Source of the DNA: Clostridiales bacterium oral taxon 876 str. F0540
GTDB taxonomy: Bacteria; Bacillota; Clostridia; Clostridiales; Clostridiaceae
Length of the DNA: 35,822 nucleotides
Direction: 5' to 3'
Assembly: GCA_000466585.1 (NCBI GenBank)
Contig: KE993456.1
Location: 1 to 35,822 of the forward strand
Numbering within the stretch: position 1 is the stretch's first letter; each line of letters begins with the position of its first letter. Positions 16,533-24,935 of this stretch are shown one piece after another. Under the pieces are notes generated by a model. It had not been told where the DNA came from and did not search any database. It worked only from the letters and a program-made list of their open reading frames with translations. The position numbers and the translations under genes were made by a program.

Positions 16533-17321
16533 TTAAAACTCCACATAATTACTTGGCATGTCCCTTCTTGCCACAGTTAAACCTACATCCTTTGTTAAAT
16601 CTATTTTATTTTCTTTTAGTATATTTACAACAGTCTGATATGCAAGTTCAGGGTAATTATTTGTTTCACTTAAGTGTCCTAATATAACCCTTTTTCTTCT
16701 TGTTCCGTCTATAAGATTAGCTATTGCTTTTCCACAATCTTCATTTGATAAATGTCCAACATCACTTAATACTCTTCTCTTTAAAGTATATGGATATGGT
16801 CCAAACTTTAGCATCTCAACATCATGATTACTTTCCAGCAATACTACATCTGCATCTTCAATATTCTTTCTTACTTCTTCGGAGTAGTGTCCCAAGTCTG
16901 TTGCTATGGAAACTTTTTTATTTCCGTTGTATATTGCATACCCCTGAGGAGCTACAGCATCATGTGGTATCTTATAGCTTAATATATCTAAATCCTTAAT
17001 AGTTACATGACCTTCATTAATAAATCTTATATTATGTTCCTTAACATTTCCAATTATGCTCTGCATAGCCTTCCAAGTAAGCTCATTTGCATAAACAGGA
17101 ACATTATATTTTCTTGATAACACTCCAACCCCTTTTACATGATCCGAATGTTCATGAGTTACAAATATTCCATCTAGTTTAGCAGGATTTTGACCTATAT
17201 CACTTAAAGCTTTTTCAATGCTTTTTCCTGCCATTCCTGCGTCTATTAATATATTAGCATTTCCGGAGGATACAAACATGCTGTTGCCGCTGCTGCCACT
17301 ATATAAAGAACAAAATATCAT
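16533..17321 (-). CDS. walJ: Metallo-beta-lactamase-fold hydrolase WalJ/YycJ
   Basis: A 262-aa metallo-beta-lactamase-fold protein with metal-binding THEHSDHVKG (near 55-64), SGSSGNS near the N-terminus and a late HLSETNN segment. This matches YycJ/WalJ, a probable metal-dependent phosphodiesterase or 5'-exonuclease linked to DNA replication and cell-wall control in Firmicutes. The walRK genes that accompany it in bacilli are absent; here it lies between murA (32 bases) and the GerMN gene (16 bases), as one transcript. GGAGG is seven to eight bases before the ATG. The identification by motifs is strong; the precise reaction in this organism is inferred. Confidence 0.92.
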   Translation of the reverse strand: MIFCSLYSGSSGNSMFVSSGNANILIDAGMAGKSIEKALSDIGQNPAKLDGIFVTHEHSDHVKGVGVLSRKYNVPVYANELTWKAMQSIIGNVKEHNIRFINEGHVTIKDLDILSYKIPHDAVAPQGYAIYNGNKKVSIATDLGHYSEEVRKNIEDADVVLLESNHDVEMLKFGPYPYTLKRRVLSDVGHLSNEDCGKAIANLIDGTRRKRVILGHLSETNNYPELAYQTVVNILKENKIDLTKDVGLTVARRDMPSNYVEF

Positions 17322-17353
17322 AATATAATCCTCCTACGTTTATAAGCAATTGA

Positions 17354-18619
17354 TTAACAATCTTCTGTTTTTACTCTTCTTATATCTGCGCCTAACATCT
17401 TAAATTTTTCTTCTATATGAGGGTATCCTCTGTCAACATGATCTATACATGTCACTTCAGTGGTTCCTTCAGCCATAAGACCGGCAATAATCATTGCAGC
17501 TCCAGCTCTTAAGTCTGTCGCCTTTAGAACAGCGCCAGTAAGCTTTGAAACTCCATCTATAATTGCTGTTCTTCCTTCAACCTTTATACTTGCTCCCATT
17601 TTCTTAAGTTCGTCAACAAATTTAAATCTGCTTTCCCATATGCTTTCATTAACTATACTTCTGCCTTTAGATATTGATAGAAGGGTAGTCATTGGCTGCT
17701 GAACATCTGTTGGAAAACCAGGGTACGGCAGCGTCTTTACAGTAGCTCCCTTTAAATTTCTATCAGACCTAATAAGTAAAGAGTCTTCATTTTCAATAAC
17801 TTCTACACCCATTTCTATTAGCTTTGCTGATATGGATTCCATATGCTTTGGAATTATATTTCCAACTTCAACCTCTCCTCCACAAGCAGCAGCAGCTATC
17901 ATATATGTACCTGCTTCAATCTGATCAGGAATTACACTATAGTTACAGCCTTTAAGCTCCTTTACTCCTGTAACTCTAATAACATCAGTTCCAGCACCTT
18001 TTATATTGGCACCCATTGAATTCATAAAGTTAGCAACATCTACAACATGAGGCTCTTTTGCTACATTTTCAAGAGTAGTTATTCCTTCCGCAAGCGTTGC
18101 TGCCAGCATAACGTTAATAGTAGCTCCAACACTGACTACATCGAAGAAGATATTGGCTCCAACTAATCTTTCAGCCTTTGCTGTTACTACACCATGTTCA
18201 ATATTAACTGTTGCTCCTAGTGCTTCAAAGCCCTTAATGTGCTGATCTATAGGTCTTACCCCTATTGCACAGCCACCCGGAAGGTCTACGTGAGCTTCTC
18301 TAAATCTTCCAAGAAGAGCTCCGATTAGATAATAAGATGCTCTCATTCTTCTAACATCATCTGTATTTGCAAAAACATTATTTATAGTAGTACTATCTAT
18401 AGTTACAGTATTGTTTCCTTTAATAAGCTTACAATTAAGACTCTCTATAATTCTCTCTATACACTGAACATCTTCAATGTCAGGAATATTATCAATTACA
18501 GAAACTCCTTGACTTGCCATTATAGCTGCTGGAAGTATAGCTACAGCAGCATTTTTTGCTCCACTTATGTCAATTTTACCAAATAATTTTCTTCCACCAT
18601 TAATAACTAGCTTCTCCAT
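17354..18619 (-). CDS. murA: UDP-GlcNAc 1-carboxyvinyltransferase
   Basis: A 421-aa EPSP-synthase-fold enzyme making the first committed peptidoglycan step: enolpyruvyl transfer from PEP to UDP-GlcNAc. The SGAKNAA motif (19-25) with the conserved Lys-Asn pair and the flexible-loop catalytic Cys117 in LPGGCAIG are present, followed by RPIDQHIKG. A Cys at this place is the fosfomycin-sensitive form. Upstream ATGs at 18631 and 18658 are in frame, but MEKLVINGG at 18619 is the usual family start, with AAGGATG upstream. It heads the murA-walJ-GerMN transcript. Clostridia often have two murA genes; which this is cannot be told from the window. Confidence 0.95.
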   Translation of the reverse strand: MEKLVINGGRKLFGKIDISGAKNAAVAILPAAIMASQGVSVIDNIPDIEDVQCIERIIESLNCKLIKGNNTVTIDSTTINNVFANTDDVRRMRASYYLIGALLGRFREAHVDLPGGCAIGVRPIDQHIKGFEALGATVNIEHGVVTAKAERLVGANIFFDVVSVGATINVMLAATLAEGITTLENVAKEPHVVDVANFMNSMGANIKGAGTDVIRVTGVKELKGCNYSVIPDQIEAGTYMIAAAACGGEVEVGNIIPKHMESISAKLIEMGVEVIENEDSLLIRSDRNLKGATVKTLPYPGFPTDVQQPMTTLLSISKGRSIVNESIWESRFKFVDELKKMGASIKVEGRTAIIDGVSKLTGAVLKATDLRAGAAMIIAGLMAEGTTEVTCIDHVDRGYPHIEEKFKMLGADIRRVKTEDC

Positions 18620-18930
18620 GCCAGCACCCATCCTTACCAAATTTAATTTATATGTCAACTTCTCAATTTTTATGCTATGTTTAGATTAAATTACAAATTT
18701 TATTATAACACAATATAATTGATTTAACATAAAATTTTGAACAAAGTATTCTAAGGAATATTTTGCCACATTTTATTTAAAACATACATTTCCATTATAT
18801 ATTTATATATTATATATCAAAAACCGCACGCTTTCTATGGAAATATATATTTTCCATGGAAAAAATAACAACAAAATAAAAATGAAGAGTTTTGAGTGTA
18901 CATTTTCAAAACTCTTCATTTTTATTGTAA
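18620..18930. other. Intergenic region between murA and the DUF1540 gene
   Basis: 311 bases without a gene. It contains the leader and promoter area of murA (a TATAAT-like -10 on the minus strand at 18702-18707, with no good -35), a palindrome at 18832-18860 (TTTCTATGGAAA paired with TTTCCATGGAAA, one mismatch, A/T centre), and the terminator at 18878-18923. Confidence 0.6.
18878..18923 (-). terminator. Terminator of the DUF1540 gene
   Basis: A perfect 18-bp stem (18878-18895 and 18906-18923), arms AAAAATGAAGAGTTTTGA and its complement, loop of 10 bases. It lies just past the stop at 18931 and can work in both directions. Confidence 0.9.
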
Positions 18931-19110
18931 TTAATCGGCTTCGAAACTTCCGCAATCTGTGCATTGAACTGTGCTTGCTTGAGGTTCATGCTTAACTACT
19001 TGAATTTGTTCAAGTGTGCAATAATTATCATCCTTGCAGTGATACTTGCATTCAGTAACTGTGCATCCTATGCTTGCATTGTGCTCCATTGATTGTAATC
19101 TGTGTTTCAT
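18931..19110 (-). CDS. DUF1540 cysteine-rich small protein, 59 aa
   Basis: A short gene: it begins MKHRLQSMEHNASIGCTV and ends CTDCGSFEAD. Six Cys (16, 21, 25, 31, 50, 53) plus His residues suggest a small metal-binding knuckle; the pattern fits DUF1540, a domain frequent in clostridial and bacillus small proteins of unknown function. GAGGAGG lies seven bases before the ATG, one of the best ribosome sites in the window, and a strong terminator follows the stop. It is therefore a real and probably well-expressed gene. A perfect 17-bp palindrome sits upstream at 19166-19182. Confidence 0.85.
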   Translation of the reverse strand: MKHRLQSMEHNASIGCTVTECKYHCKDDNYCTLEQIQVVKHEPQASTVQCTDCGSFEAD

Positions 19111-19165
19111 ATAAGTTCCTCCTCGAGTTGTATTAATTTCTAATAAAAGTCATATACATTATTTA

Positions 19166-19182
19166 TGTGTACAATGTACACA
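19166..19182. promoter_or_regulatory. 17-bp perfect palindrome, probable operator
   Basis: TGTGTACA-A-TGTACACA, two perfect 8-base arms around one base, 56 bases upstream of the DUF1540 start. It has the form of a dimer-binding operator for a repressor. No cognate regulator is evident here. Confidence 0.5.
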
Positions 19183-19376
19183 AGTTTAGTATTAGAATAA
19201 ATATGATGTATTATACTTGACATAAATATGTTATAATAGATATTGCAGAATTATAAATGTAAAATAAAGAATCAAAAGTTTTTTAATATAAAATTTTTAG
19301 TTATGTTTTGAGCTAAAACATTTTTTATTTCTACATTCTACATTCTTAATTTGGTTTGGGTTTACGGGGGACTTAT

Positions 19377-19925
19377 ATGAAGTATTATTTAGTAGCTTTA
19401 TTTGATACTGAATCCTATAACGCTATGGAAACTATTCAAAAAAGTATTTGCAAAAAATATAAAATTTATAAAAATATTCCTATGCTGCATATAACTTTAG
19501 AAGTAATTGACGATCCGGATATTGATAAACTTTCTAAAATTATAACTGATATTTTAAAACCATATAAAAAGTTCAAAGTCGAGACAAATGGAATCGTTTG
19601 TTTTGATCCGCCTTATAAATCAGTTAATTTAAAAATTGAAAATAAAGGTTATATTATAAGGCTTGCACGAACTATAAACGATACATTAAAGCTTCATGGT
19701 TTTAATGTTAGAGAAAATATAGATAATTGGGATCTGCACGTTTCTCTTGCAAACACAAATTATGCTGTAAGAGAGTGGTCTGGTCGGGAATATGTTGCAG
19801 CCTGCAATTCCGCAAAGCAAGAGGGATTTTATAGGTTGGCTAAAATAGAGAGAATAGAGCTTTGGAAGCCTATTAATAATAGAAAGGAAATGCTTGTAAA
19901 AAGCTTTCCTCTTAGGGATTTTTAA
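19377..19925 (+). CDS. 2H phosphoesterase superfamily protein (LigT/YjcG-like)
   Basis: A 182-aa protein with the two His-x-Thr/Ser motifs of the 2H superfamily: HIT at 38-40 (MLHITLEV) and HVS at 121-123 (LHVSLAN). The ~83-residue separation and the pseudo-twofold arrangement fit LigT, YjcG and 2'-5' RNA ligase relatives. These act on 2',3'-cyclic nucleotide ends or related RNA substrates; the substrate here is unknown. The start at 19377 has GGGGG six bases upstream; a TTG at 19356 is less likely. It is a single-gene unit closed by the terminator at 19924-19954. Confidence 0.85.
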   Translation: MKYYLVALFDTESYNAMETIQKSICKKYKIYKNIPMLHITLEVIDDPDIDKLSKIITDILKPYKKFKVETNGIVCFDPPYKSVNLKIENKGYIIRLARTINDTLKLHGFNVRENIDNWDLHVSLANTNYAVREWSGREYVAACNSAKQEGFYRLAKIERIELWKPINNRKEMLVKSFPLRDF

Positions 19926-19954
19926 ATCTGGCTGATTATCAGCCAGATTTTTTT
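19924..19954 (+). terminator. Terminator of the 2H gene
   Basis: A perfect 12-bp stem, AAATCTGGCTGA with its complement, a 3-base loop and a run of T. The first arm overlaps the stop codon. Confidence 0.93.
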
Positions 19955-19973
19955 ACTATTTTTTGAAAGCAAA

Positions 19974-19998
19974 AAACTAACTGCCTTTTATTTTCGTC
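19974..19998 (+). promoter_or_regulatory. Candidate ECF-type promoter of the sigma operon
   Basis: AAACTAAC (19974-19981), a 13-base spacer, and CGTC (19995-19998) followed by TAATAG. The CGTC -10 box is typical of autoregulated extracytoplasmic-function sigma operons in Firmicutes; the -35 part fits less well. If correct, the sigma factor transcribes its own operon. Confidence 0.45.
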
Positions 19999-20036
19999 TA
20001 ATAGTTATCAAGAATAAAATAAAGGCGGTGCGTTAA

Positions 20037-20054
20037 ATGTGGGGGAAGAATTAA
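20037..20054 (+). promoter_or_regulatory. Possible 5-codon leader reading frame before the sigma gene
   Basis: ATG TGG GGG AAG AAT TAA (peptide MWGKN), with AAAGGCGG eight bases upstream. Its stop overlaps the sigma-factor ATG as TAATG, the same junction as between the sigma and beta-propeller genes. Translation of it would couple to the sigma gene. Confidence 0.3.
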
Positions 20055-20548
20055 TGTTGGATAACTGTCTAGACAAGAATACCTTTTGTGCTCTTATAAA
20101 TGAAAAAAAAGAAAAACTCTATAGACTGGCTTATATGCATGTTAAAAATAGTGATGATGCTTTGGAAATTGTTCAGGAGGCTGTATATAAGGCTTATTTA
20201 TCCTATGAAAAACTTAAGGATTTAAAAACCTTTAATACTTGGATTACCAGGATAGTAATTAACTGCTCTATTGACTATATAAGGAAGAGAAAACGGCTTG
20301 TATCCCTTGAAGAAAATATTAATAGCAGTGAATATAGTGCTGATAACAGAGAAGATTTTATTGATTTATATAAAGCTATAGACAAGCTCAAAGGCAATTC
20401 CAAAACTATTGTTATTCTAAAGTATTTTGAGGATTTGACTATAAATAATATTGCTGAAGTTTTAGATTGTTCTGTAAGCAAAGTAAAAAATGCTCTTCAT
20501 AAAGCATTAAAAGAGTTGAGAATTGAGTTGAAAGAGGAGGAATATTAA
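20054..20548 (+). CDS. ECF-type RNA polymerase sigma factor
   Basis: A 164-aa extracytoplasmic-function sigma factor. Region 2 spans about 15-85 (LYRLAYMHVKNSDDALEIVQEAVYKAY, then FNTWITRIVINCSIDYIR) and region 4 about 105-160 (KTIVILKYFEDLTINNIAEVLDCSVSKVKNALHKALKEL). Regions 1 and 3 are absent, as usual. The start is taken at the ATG 20054, seven bases after GGGGGA; a GTG at 20039, ten bases after AAAGGCGG, is a real alternative (169 aa). Its stop overlaps the next start by one base (TAATG), so it is translationally coupled to the membrane beta-propeller protein, which is the likely anti-sigma factor. Confidence 0.92.
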   Translation: MLDNCLDKNTFCALINEKKEKLYRLAYMHVKNSDDALEIVQEAVYKAYLSYEKLKDLKTFNTWITRIVINCSIDYIRKRKRLVSLEENINSSEYSADNREDFIDLYKAIDKLKGNSKTIVILKYFEDLTINNIAEVLDCSVSKVKNALHKALKELRIELKEEEY

Positions 20549-22560
20549 TGGATGATTTTAAAAAGAGCTATAAAAATATACCTATACCTGAAAACCTAGA
20601 TAATATTATTGACGAAGCTATAGAAAAAGCAGAAAGAAAGAAGGCATTGAGATTTACCAAACCTGTTATAGCCGCTGCCTGCATTACTGTAATTGTTCTT
20701 GGATTGAACTCATCACTCATAAATCATTTCAACTTAAATAATAGTTCATCTAAGAATCCGCCTGTAGAAGAAAAAATATTAGCTGCTGCTGATACTTCTC
20801 CTCTGCCTTCAGTTAACTCTATAGATAATCTATATAATCTTCTAGCTTCTTCAAATTCACAACAGTTAGGCTACGGAAATGATAACCTTGCAACAATTGA
20901 TAGATTTTCAACTCAAAAGAGCGCTAGTTTAAAGAATGATTCCAATTCTTATTCTCCAACTAATAACCAGGTTCAAGGAGTAGATGAAGGCGATATAGTT
21001 CAAACAGACGGACAGTATATCTACAGTATTAACTCAAACAAACTCGTTATCACTAAAGCATATCCTGCTGAAGATATGGAGGTTATGCAAAAGCTAGATT
21101 TACCAAATAACTTTTATCCTTTAGAGTTATTCTTTGATGATAAGCGCTTAGTTCTACTTGGCAATTCATGGCTACAGCAAAATTCTTCTACTTACGATGG
21201 TACTGCAAGACAATCTACAGCTAATGGTTCAATTCTTCCTGGGATTTCTTCTACCAAAATTATAATTTATGATATCTCTAATAAAAAAGCTGTTAAAGAA
21301 CTCAAAACTCTTGAAGCTTCAGGAAAGTATATCTCGGCAAGAAAAATACTTTCGAAGCTTTACCTAGTATCAAGTCAGTATGTTTACAAAGAGTTACTAA
21401 GATATAATTCTATCCCTTATACCTTGCCATTTTATAATAATGATTGTAAAAGCAATAATTTAATCTACGAAGATTTAAAGGATATTAAGTATTTCCCTGA
21501 TTCAACTTCAAATAGCTTTATAAACGTATGCTCTCTGGACTTAGGTAATATTGAAAGCAGTTTTAATGTATCCTCATACCTAGGATCAGCAAATAATATA
21601 TATGTATCAGAGAATAATCTCTATGTATCTGGCACCGGAAGGGACAAAACCTCGATATACAAGTTTTCACTCTATAATAGCATCCCAAAATATCTTGGAA
21701 AAGCTGATGTAGATGGAACCATATTAAATCAATTTTCCATGGATGAATATAATGGTAATTTCAGAATTACCACTACCAAAAAAGATACGGTTCCAAAAAA
21801 TAATATGTATATATTAGATAAAAATATGAATACTATTGGAAAAATAGAAGACTTAGCACAGGGGGAATTAATATACTCAACCAGATTTATGGGTGACAGA
21901 GCTTATATGGTAACTTTTAAACTAACAGATCCTTTATTTGTTATAGATTTAAAAACCCCTAGTAGCCCTAAAGTTCTTGGTGAACTTAAGATACCAGGCT
22001 TTAGTAACTATTTAGAACCTTATGATGAAAATCATATAATAGGTTTTGGTAAAGATGCTGTTGAAGCTAATGGAACAGCTTACCATCAAGGCATGAAGGT
22101 TGCATTATTTGATGTATCAGATGTAAATAATCCTAAAGTGCAATTTTCAACTACAATTGGGGATAGAGGTACAGATTCAGAACTTCTAAGAAATCATAAA
22201 GCTCTATTGTTCTCAAAAGAAAAAAATCTGCTTGCTTTTCCCGTAAGTGTAGCAAAGCTTACAGATCAAATAAAAAGTTCTGATGTTCACGCTTATGGAA
22301 ATATAGTATTTAGTGGTGCTTATGTTTACAGCATAGATCCGGAAAAAGGATTTATGCTAAAAGGACAAATTACTCATGATGAGGCAGGCAAAAATAAGCC
22401 TTCCGATAAGAATATGGGATATAACTTTTCAACTCAGATAAACAGAATTCTTTATATAAACAACACCTTATATACTGTGTCAAATTCAGTAATTAAAGCA
22501 AATGATATAAGTAGTATGAAGGAAATAAAAACTTTAAAACTTCCTCAAGCAAAAAACTGA
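20548..22560 (+). CDS. Membrane beta-propeller protein, probable anti-sigma factor
   Basis: A 670-aa protein. Residues 1-35 (YKNIPIPENLDNIIDEAIEKAE) resemble the cytoplasmic N-terminal segment of RsiV/DUF4179-type anti-sigma factors. Residues 36-55 are one membrane helix (FTKPVIAAACITVIVLGL), and about 60-140 a Ser/Asn-rich linker. The rest is an extracellular beta-propeller of the Beta_propel type, with NNQVQGVDEGDIVQTDGQYIY at its start and repeated units such as DLKTPSSPKVLGELKIPGFSNY and DVSDVNNPKVQF. Such domains are secreted in related proteins. The most likely role is binding the sigma factor inside and sensing a wall or extracellular signal outside; the coupling to the sigma gene supports this, but it is inference. 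Confidence 0.85.
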   Translation: MDDFKKSYKNIPIPENLDNIIDEAIEKAERKKALRFTKPVIAAACITVIVLGLNSSLINHFNLNNSSSKNPPVEEKILAAADTSPLPSVNSIDNLYNLLASSNSQQLGYGNDNLATIDRFSTQKSASLKNDSNSYSPTNNQVQGVDEGDIVQTDGQYIYSINSNKLVITKAYPAEDMEVMQKLDLPNNFYPLELFFDDKRLVLLGNSWLQQNSSTYDGTARQSTANGSILPGISSTKIIIYDISNKKAVKELKTLEASGKYISARKILSKLYLVSSQYVYKELLRYNSIPYTLPFYNNDCKSNNLIYEDLKDIKYFPDSTSNSFINVCSLDLGNIESSFNVSSYLGSANNIYVSENNLYVSGTGRDKTSIYKFSLYNSIPKYLGKADVDGTILNQFSMDEYNGNFRITTTKKDTVPKNNMYILDKNMNTIGKIEDLAQGELIYSTRFMGDRAYMVTFKLTDPLFVIDLKTPSSPKVLGELKIPGFSNYLEPYDENHIIGFGKDAVEANGTAYHQGMKVALFDVSDVNNPKVQFSTTIGDRGTDSELLRNHKALLFSKEKNLLAFPVSVAKLTDQIKSSDVHAYGNIVFSGAYVYSIDPEKGFMLKGQITHDEAGKNKPSDKNMGYNFSTQINRILYINNTLYTVSNSVIKANDISSMKEIKTLKLPQAKN

Positions 22561-22580
22561 AGCACTCGCTTCAGTTTTTT
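22551..22580. terminator. Bidirectional terminator overlapping two gene ends
   Basis: A 13-bp perfect stem (22551-22563 and 22568-22580) with a 4-base loop and flanking A/T runs. It contains the last codons of the beta-propeller gene and reaches into the 3' end of the convergent zinc-ribbon gene. Confidence 0.9.
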
Positions 22581-22942
22581 TGTTCTTTACCACACTTAGG
22601 ACAAAACTCTGCATCCCTATCCATTTCTGTGCCACACTTTTTACATGCCTTTTTATCTTTAATTTTTAAAAGTTTCTTTTTTAACGAATTAACATCTTTC
22701 TCAATTTCAACTATTTCTTCGCATTTATCTTTTAAGCTTTTATCAATAACCTTATTCTCTTTGTAATCCTTATAAACCTTTTGACCAATCTTAATATATA
22801 TATCATCAATCATCTTTTCTTCAGAAGAAATAGCCATGTTTAGCTTAGAAATTTCAATTAAGTTCTCTGATTTATATGCAACATTTGAAACTCCCTCTTC
22901 AATATACTTTCCTATTTTAGATAAATTATCTTTAAGAGCCAC
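22571..22942 (-). CDS. Zinc-ribbon protein, 123 aa
   Basis: A small soluble protein: helical, partly coiled-coil N-terminus and middle (about 1-95, with CEEIVEIEKDVNSLKKKLLKI) and a C-terminal zinc ribbon CKKCG-x9-CPKCG (100-118). The zinc ribbon with the preceding coiled coil is common in clostridial proteins of unknown function. The start is GTG with AGAGGTGA five bases upstream. It converges with the sigma/beta-propeller operon. No function can be assigned; the ribbon may mediate protein or nucleic-acid contacts. Confidence 0.8.
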   Translation of the reverse strand: MALKDNLSKIGKYIEEGVSNVAYKSENLIEISKLNMAISSEEKMIDDIYIKIGQKVYKDYKENKVIDKSLKDKCEEIVEIEKDVNSLKKKLLKIKDKKACKKCGTEMDRDAEFCPKCGKEQKN

Positions 22943-23006
22943 TTAAATCACCTCTAAAACTTGTTATAGTTTTAGTATATGATAAAAGTTCAGTATTGTA
23001 ACACTT

Positions 23007-23034
23007 AAAAGGCACAGCTTACGCTGTGCCTTTT
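23007..23034. terminator. Terminator of the glutamine synthetase gene
   Basis: A 12-bp perfect stem, AAAAGGCACAGC with its complement, 4-base loop, T-run on the plus side and TTTT on the minus side. It ends 3 bases from the glnA stop at 23037. Confidence 0.9.
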
Positions 23035-23036
23035 TG

Positions 23037-24935
23037 CTATATATCTAATAAATTTTTCTTATAGTTAGCGTAAAGTTCTCTTAGCTCTTTCATTTTTGAA
23101 TCAAGCTCTAGCTGAAGCATAGATACTTTACTATAGTCTTTATCCTCAATAGCTTCCTTTATTCTTGTAAACAAGCTTTTTGAAGTATAGGTATCTTTCA
23201 TTAAATAGTATCTTATATTATTGATAGCCATCCAGTTAGAAACATCCAGATCCAATGCTTTATCTAAAGAATGAAGCATTTTATAGCTTCTTATTTCATC
23301 ACTATAGTTAAGTATTATTCTTCCGGTTATTTCTGTAAGCCATCTCTTTGTCACTGCAAGCTTAAAGCTTTCTATGAGCTTATCATTCAAAACATCTCCA
23401 GCCTTAAGCGCTTTCAACTTGTTTGAATATTTGTCAAAAGCAGAAAGATTCTCATATACTGTTGCAGGAGCCTTTCCAAAATATTTTACTCTTTCTTCGT
23501 CAGTAAAATCTTCAAACACATCTTCTTCTGCTCTATATGCTCTATCTCTTTCCAAATATACTGTTTCTTCACCAGGTTCTTTAGAAAGTTCCTTTAAAAG
23601 AGCATCTTCATCCTTTTTATTTGTTATGGCATAGGTTATTCCATCCATCATGGCCATATAAAGAGTAGCTAAGCATAAATAAGTGTTAGTATATGGATTG
23701 GGAGCTCTAAGCTCAAATCTTGTAGCTAAAGGATTTTCCAAGTCTCTTATAAGTCCTATTAATATAGTTCTATTTCTTGAAGGCATATCTACGCTATGAC
23801 CTAATGAAGTAACTATACAAACCGGTGCTTCAAAGCCTGGCTTTAATCTTCTTAAAGAATCGTTAGTAGCGGATACAAAAGGATTTATAACCTCATAATT
23901 TTTAAGTATACCCATTACAGAAGCATACCCTATGACGCTTAAAAAATGTTCTTTTGTTGCTGTAAACAGATTTATTCTCTTTCCATTTTTAAGTTTAAGA
24001 GCCATTCCTATATGAGTATGTTCTCCGCTTCCTGCCACACCATCAATTGGTTTAGCCTGGAAAGTTACATCAAGACCATTTCTCCTAAAGGTTTCTTTTA
24101 TTATGGTTCTTGCTAAAAGTTCATTGTCTGCGGCTTGAATAGAGGTTGAATACTTCCAGTCTATCTCAAGCTGCTCCATTATGTGAGTGAGTTTTCCTGA
24201 CTCATCCATTTTAGCTTTTACTCCGCCAACTTCCTTGTGTCCCATTTCAGGTTCTAAATCATACTCTTCCATTAATAATAAACTTTGTTCCATAGCAGTA
24301 CGAACTGCTCCCTTAGTTCTTGTCCAATACTGCTCTTGAAGAACCTGTGAAGTAGATAGTTCTTCTACTACAGCCTTTTCATCAGGAGTCTTAACCCAAA
24401 ACTCCAACTCTGTTGCTGAAGTTGGAACTAAATCATCAATATCGTCATATTTAATTCCATAAGAAGCCAAAGATTCCGGATAACTTTTAAACAACTCTAA
24501 AAGGGTATTTTTAAAGTGATTTATTGAGTTCTTTAATATATATCTTGAATCCACAGCTTTACCTTCATGGAATAAGAAACTTGGTATTCTTAATGTTCCA
24601 ACAGGTTTATCTAAAATTGGATCTACAAATTCATAATTATAATCTACAAACCAATTAACCTCATGGTCTGCTACAATATCTACTTTTGCATTATTTAAGC
24701 TTGCAATTCCAGGGAGAACAACGGAAGAGCCATCGGTTTGAACCGCTCCGTTAAGAAATGTGTTGATATCTTCTAAGAAAAGTTTGACAGGGATTTTTTC
24801 GTCAGTATCATTTCCGGAAAGGTCTATACCTACCAGAGAGACAAATTTAATTTCGGGATGTTCTGCAAGTATTTTTTTTAGACTTTCTTCTGAATGTTTT
24901 TCCTTGGGGATGACATAAATTAAATCTTTAAACAT
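23037..24935 (-). CDS. glnA: Glutamine synthetase, long clostridial type (632 aa)
   Basis: A 632-aa glutamine synthetase, ATP-dependent amidation of glutamate with ammonium. The beta-grasp N-terminus has TDGSSVV (68-74 region). The catalytic domain has ELEFWV, GHKEVGGVKAKMD, AKPIDGVAGSGEHTHIG, FVSATNDSLRRLKPG, NRTILI and TRFELRAPNPYTN. At ~630 aa it exceeds the usual 440-470 aa of type I enzymes by about 160 residues, mostly a helical C-terminal extension (from VKYFGKAP on). GGAGGAAG lies six bases before the ATG at 24935; the upstream ATG at 24971 has no ribosome site. Single-gene unit. The long form occurs in clostridia; whether it is subject to the usual GlnR or feedback control is unknown. 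Confidence 0.92.
   Translation of the reverse strand: MFKDLIYVIPKEKHSEESLKKILAEHPEIKFVSLVGIDLSGNDTDEKIPVKLFLEDINTFLNGAVQTDGSSVVLPGIASLNNAKVDIVADHEVNWFVDYNYEFVDPILDKPVGTLRIPSFLFHEGKAVDSRYILKNSINHFKNTLLELFKSYPESLASYGIKYDDIDDLVPTSATELEFWVKTPDEKAVVEELSTSQVLQEQYWTRTKGAVRTAMEQSLLLMEEYDLEPEMGHKEVGGVKAKMDESGKLTHIMEQLEIDWKYSTSIQAADNELLARTIIKETFRRNGLDVTFQAKPIDGVAGSGEHTHIGMALKLKNGKRINLFTATKEHFLSVIGYASVMGILKNYEVINPFVSATNDSLRRLKPGFEAPVCIVTSLGHSVDMPSRNRTILIGLIRDLENPLATRFELRAPNPYTNTYLCLATLYMAMMDGITYAITNKKDEDALLKELSKEPGEETVYLERDRAYRAEEDVFEDFTDEERVKYFGKAPATVYENLSAFDKYSNKLKALKAGDVLNDKLIESFKLAVTKRWLTEITGRIILNYSDEIRSYKMLHSLDKALDLDVSNWMAINNIRYYLMKDTYTSKSLFTRIKEAIEDKDYSKVSMLQLELDSKMKELRELYANYKKNLLDI

Noticed and set aside
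19217..19237. TTGACA followed by TATAAT as a promoter for the 2H gene
   Set aside because: The boxes are only 9 bases apart, so they cannot form one sigma-A promoter. I list no promoter there.
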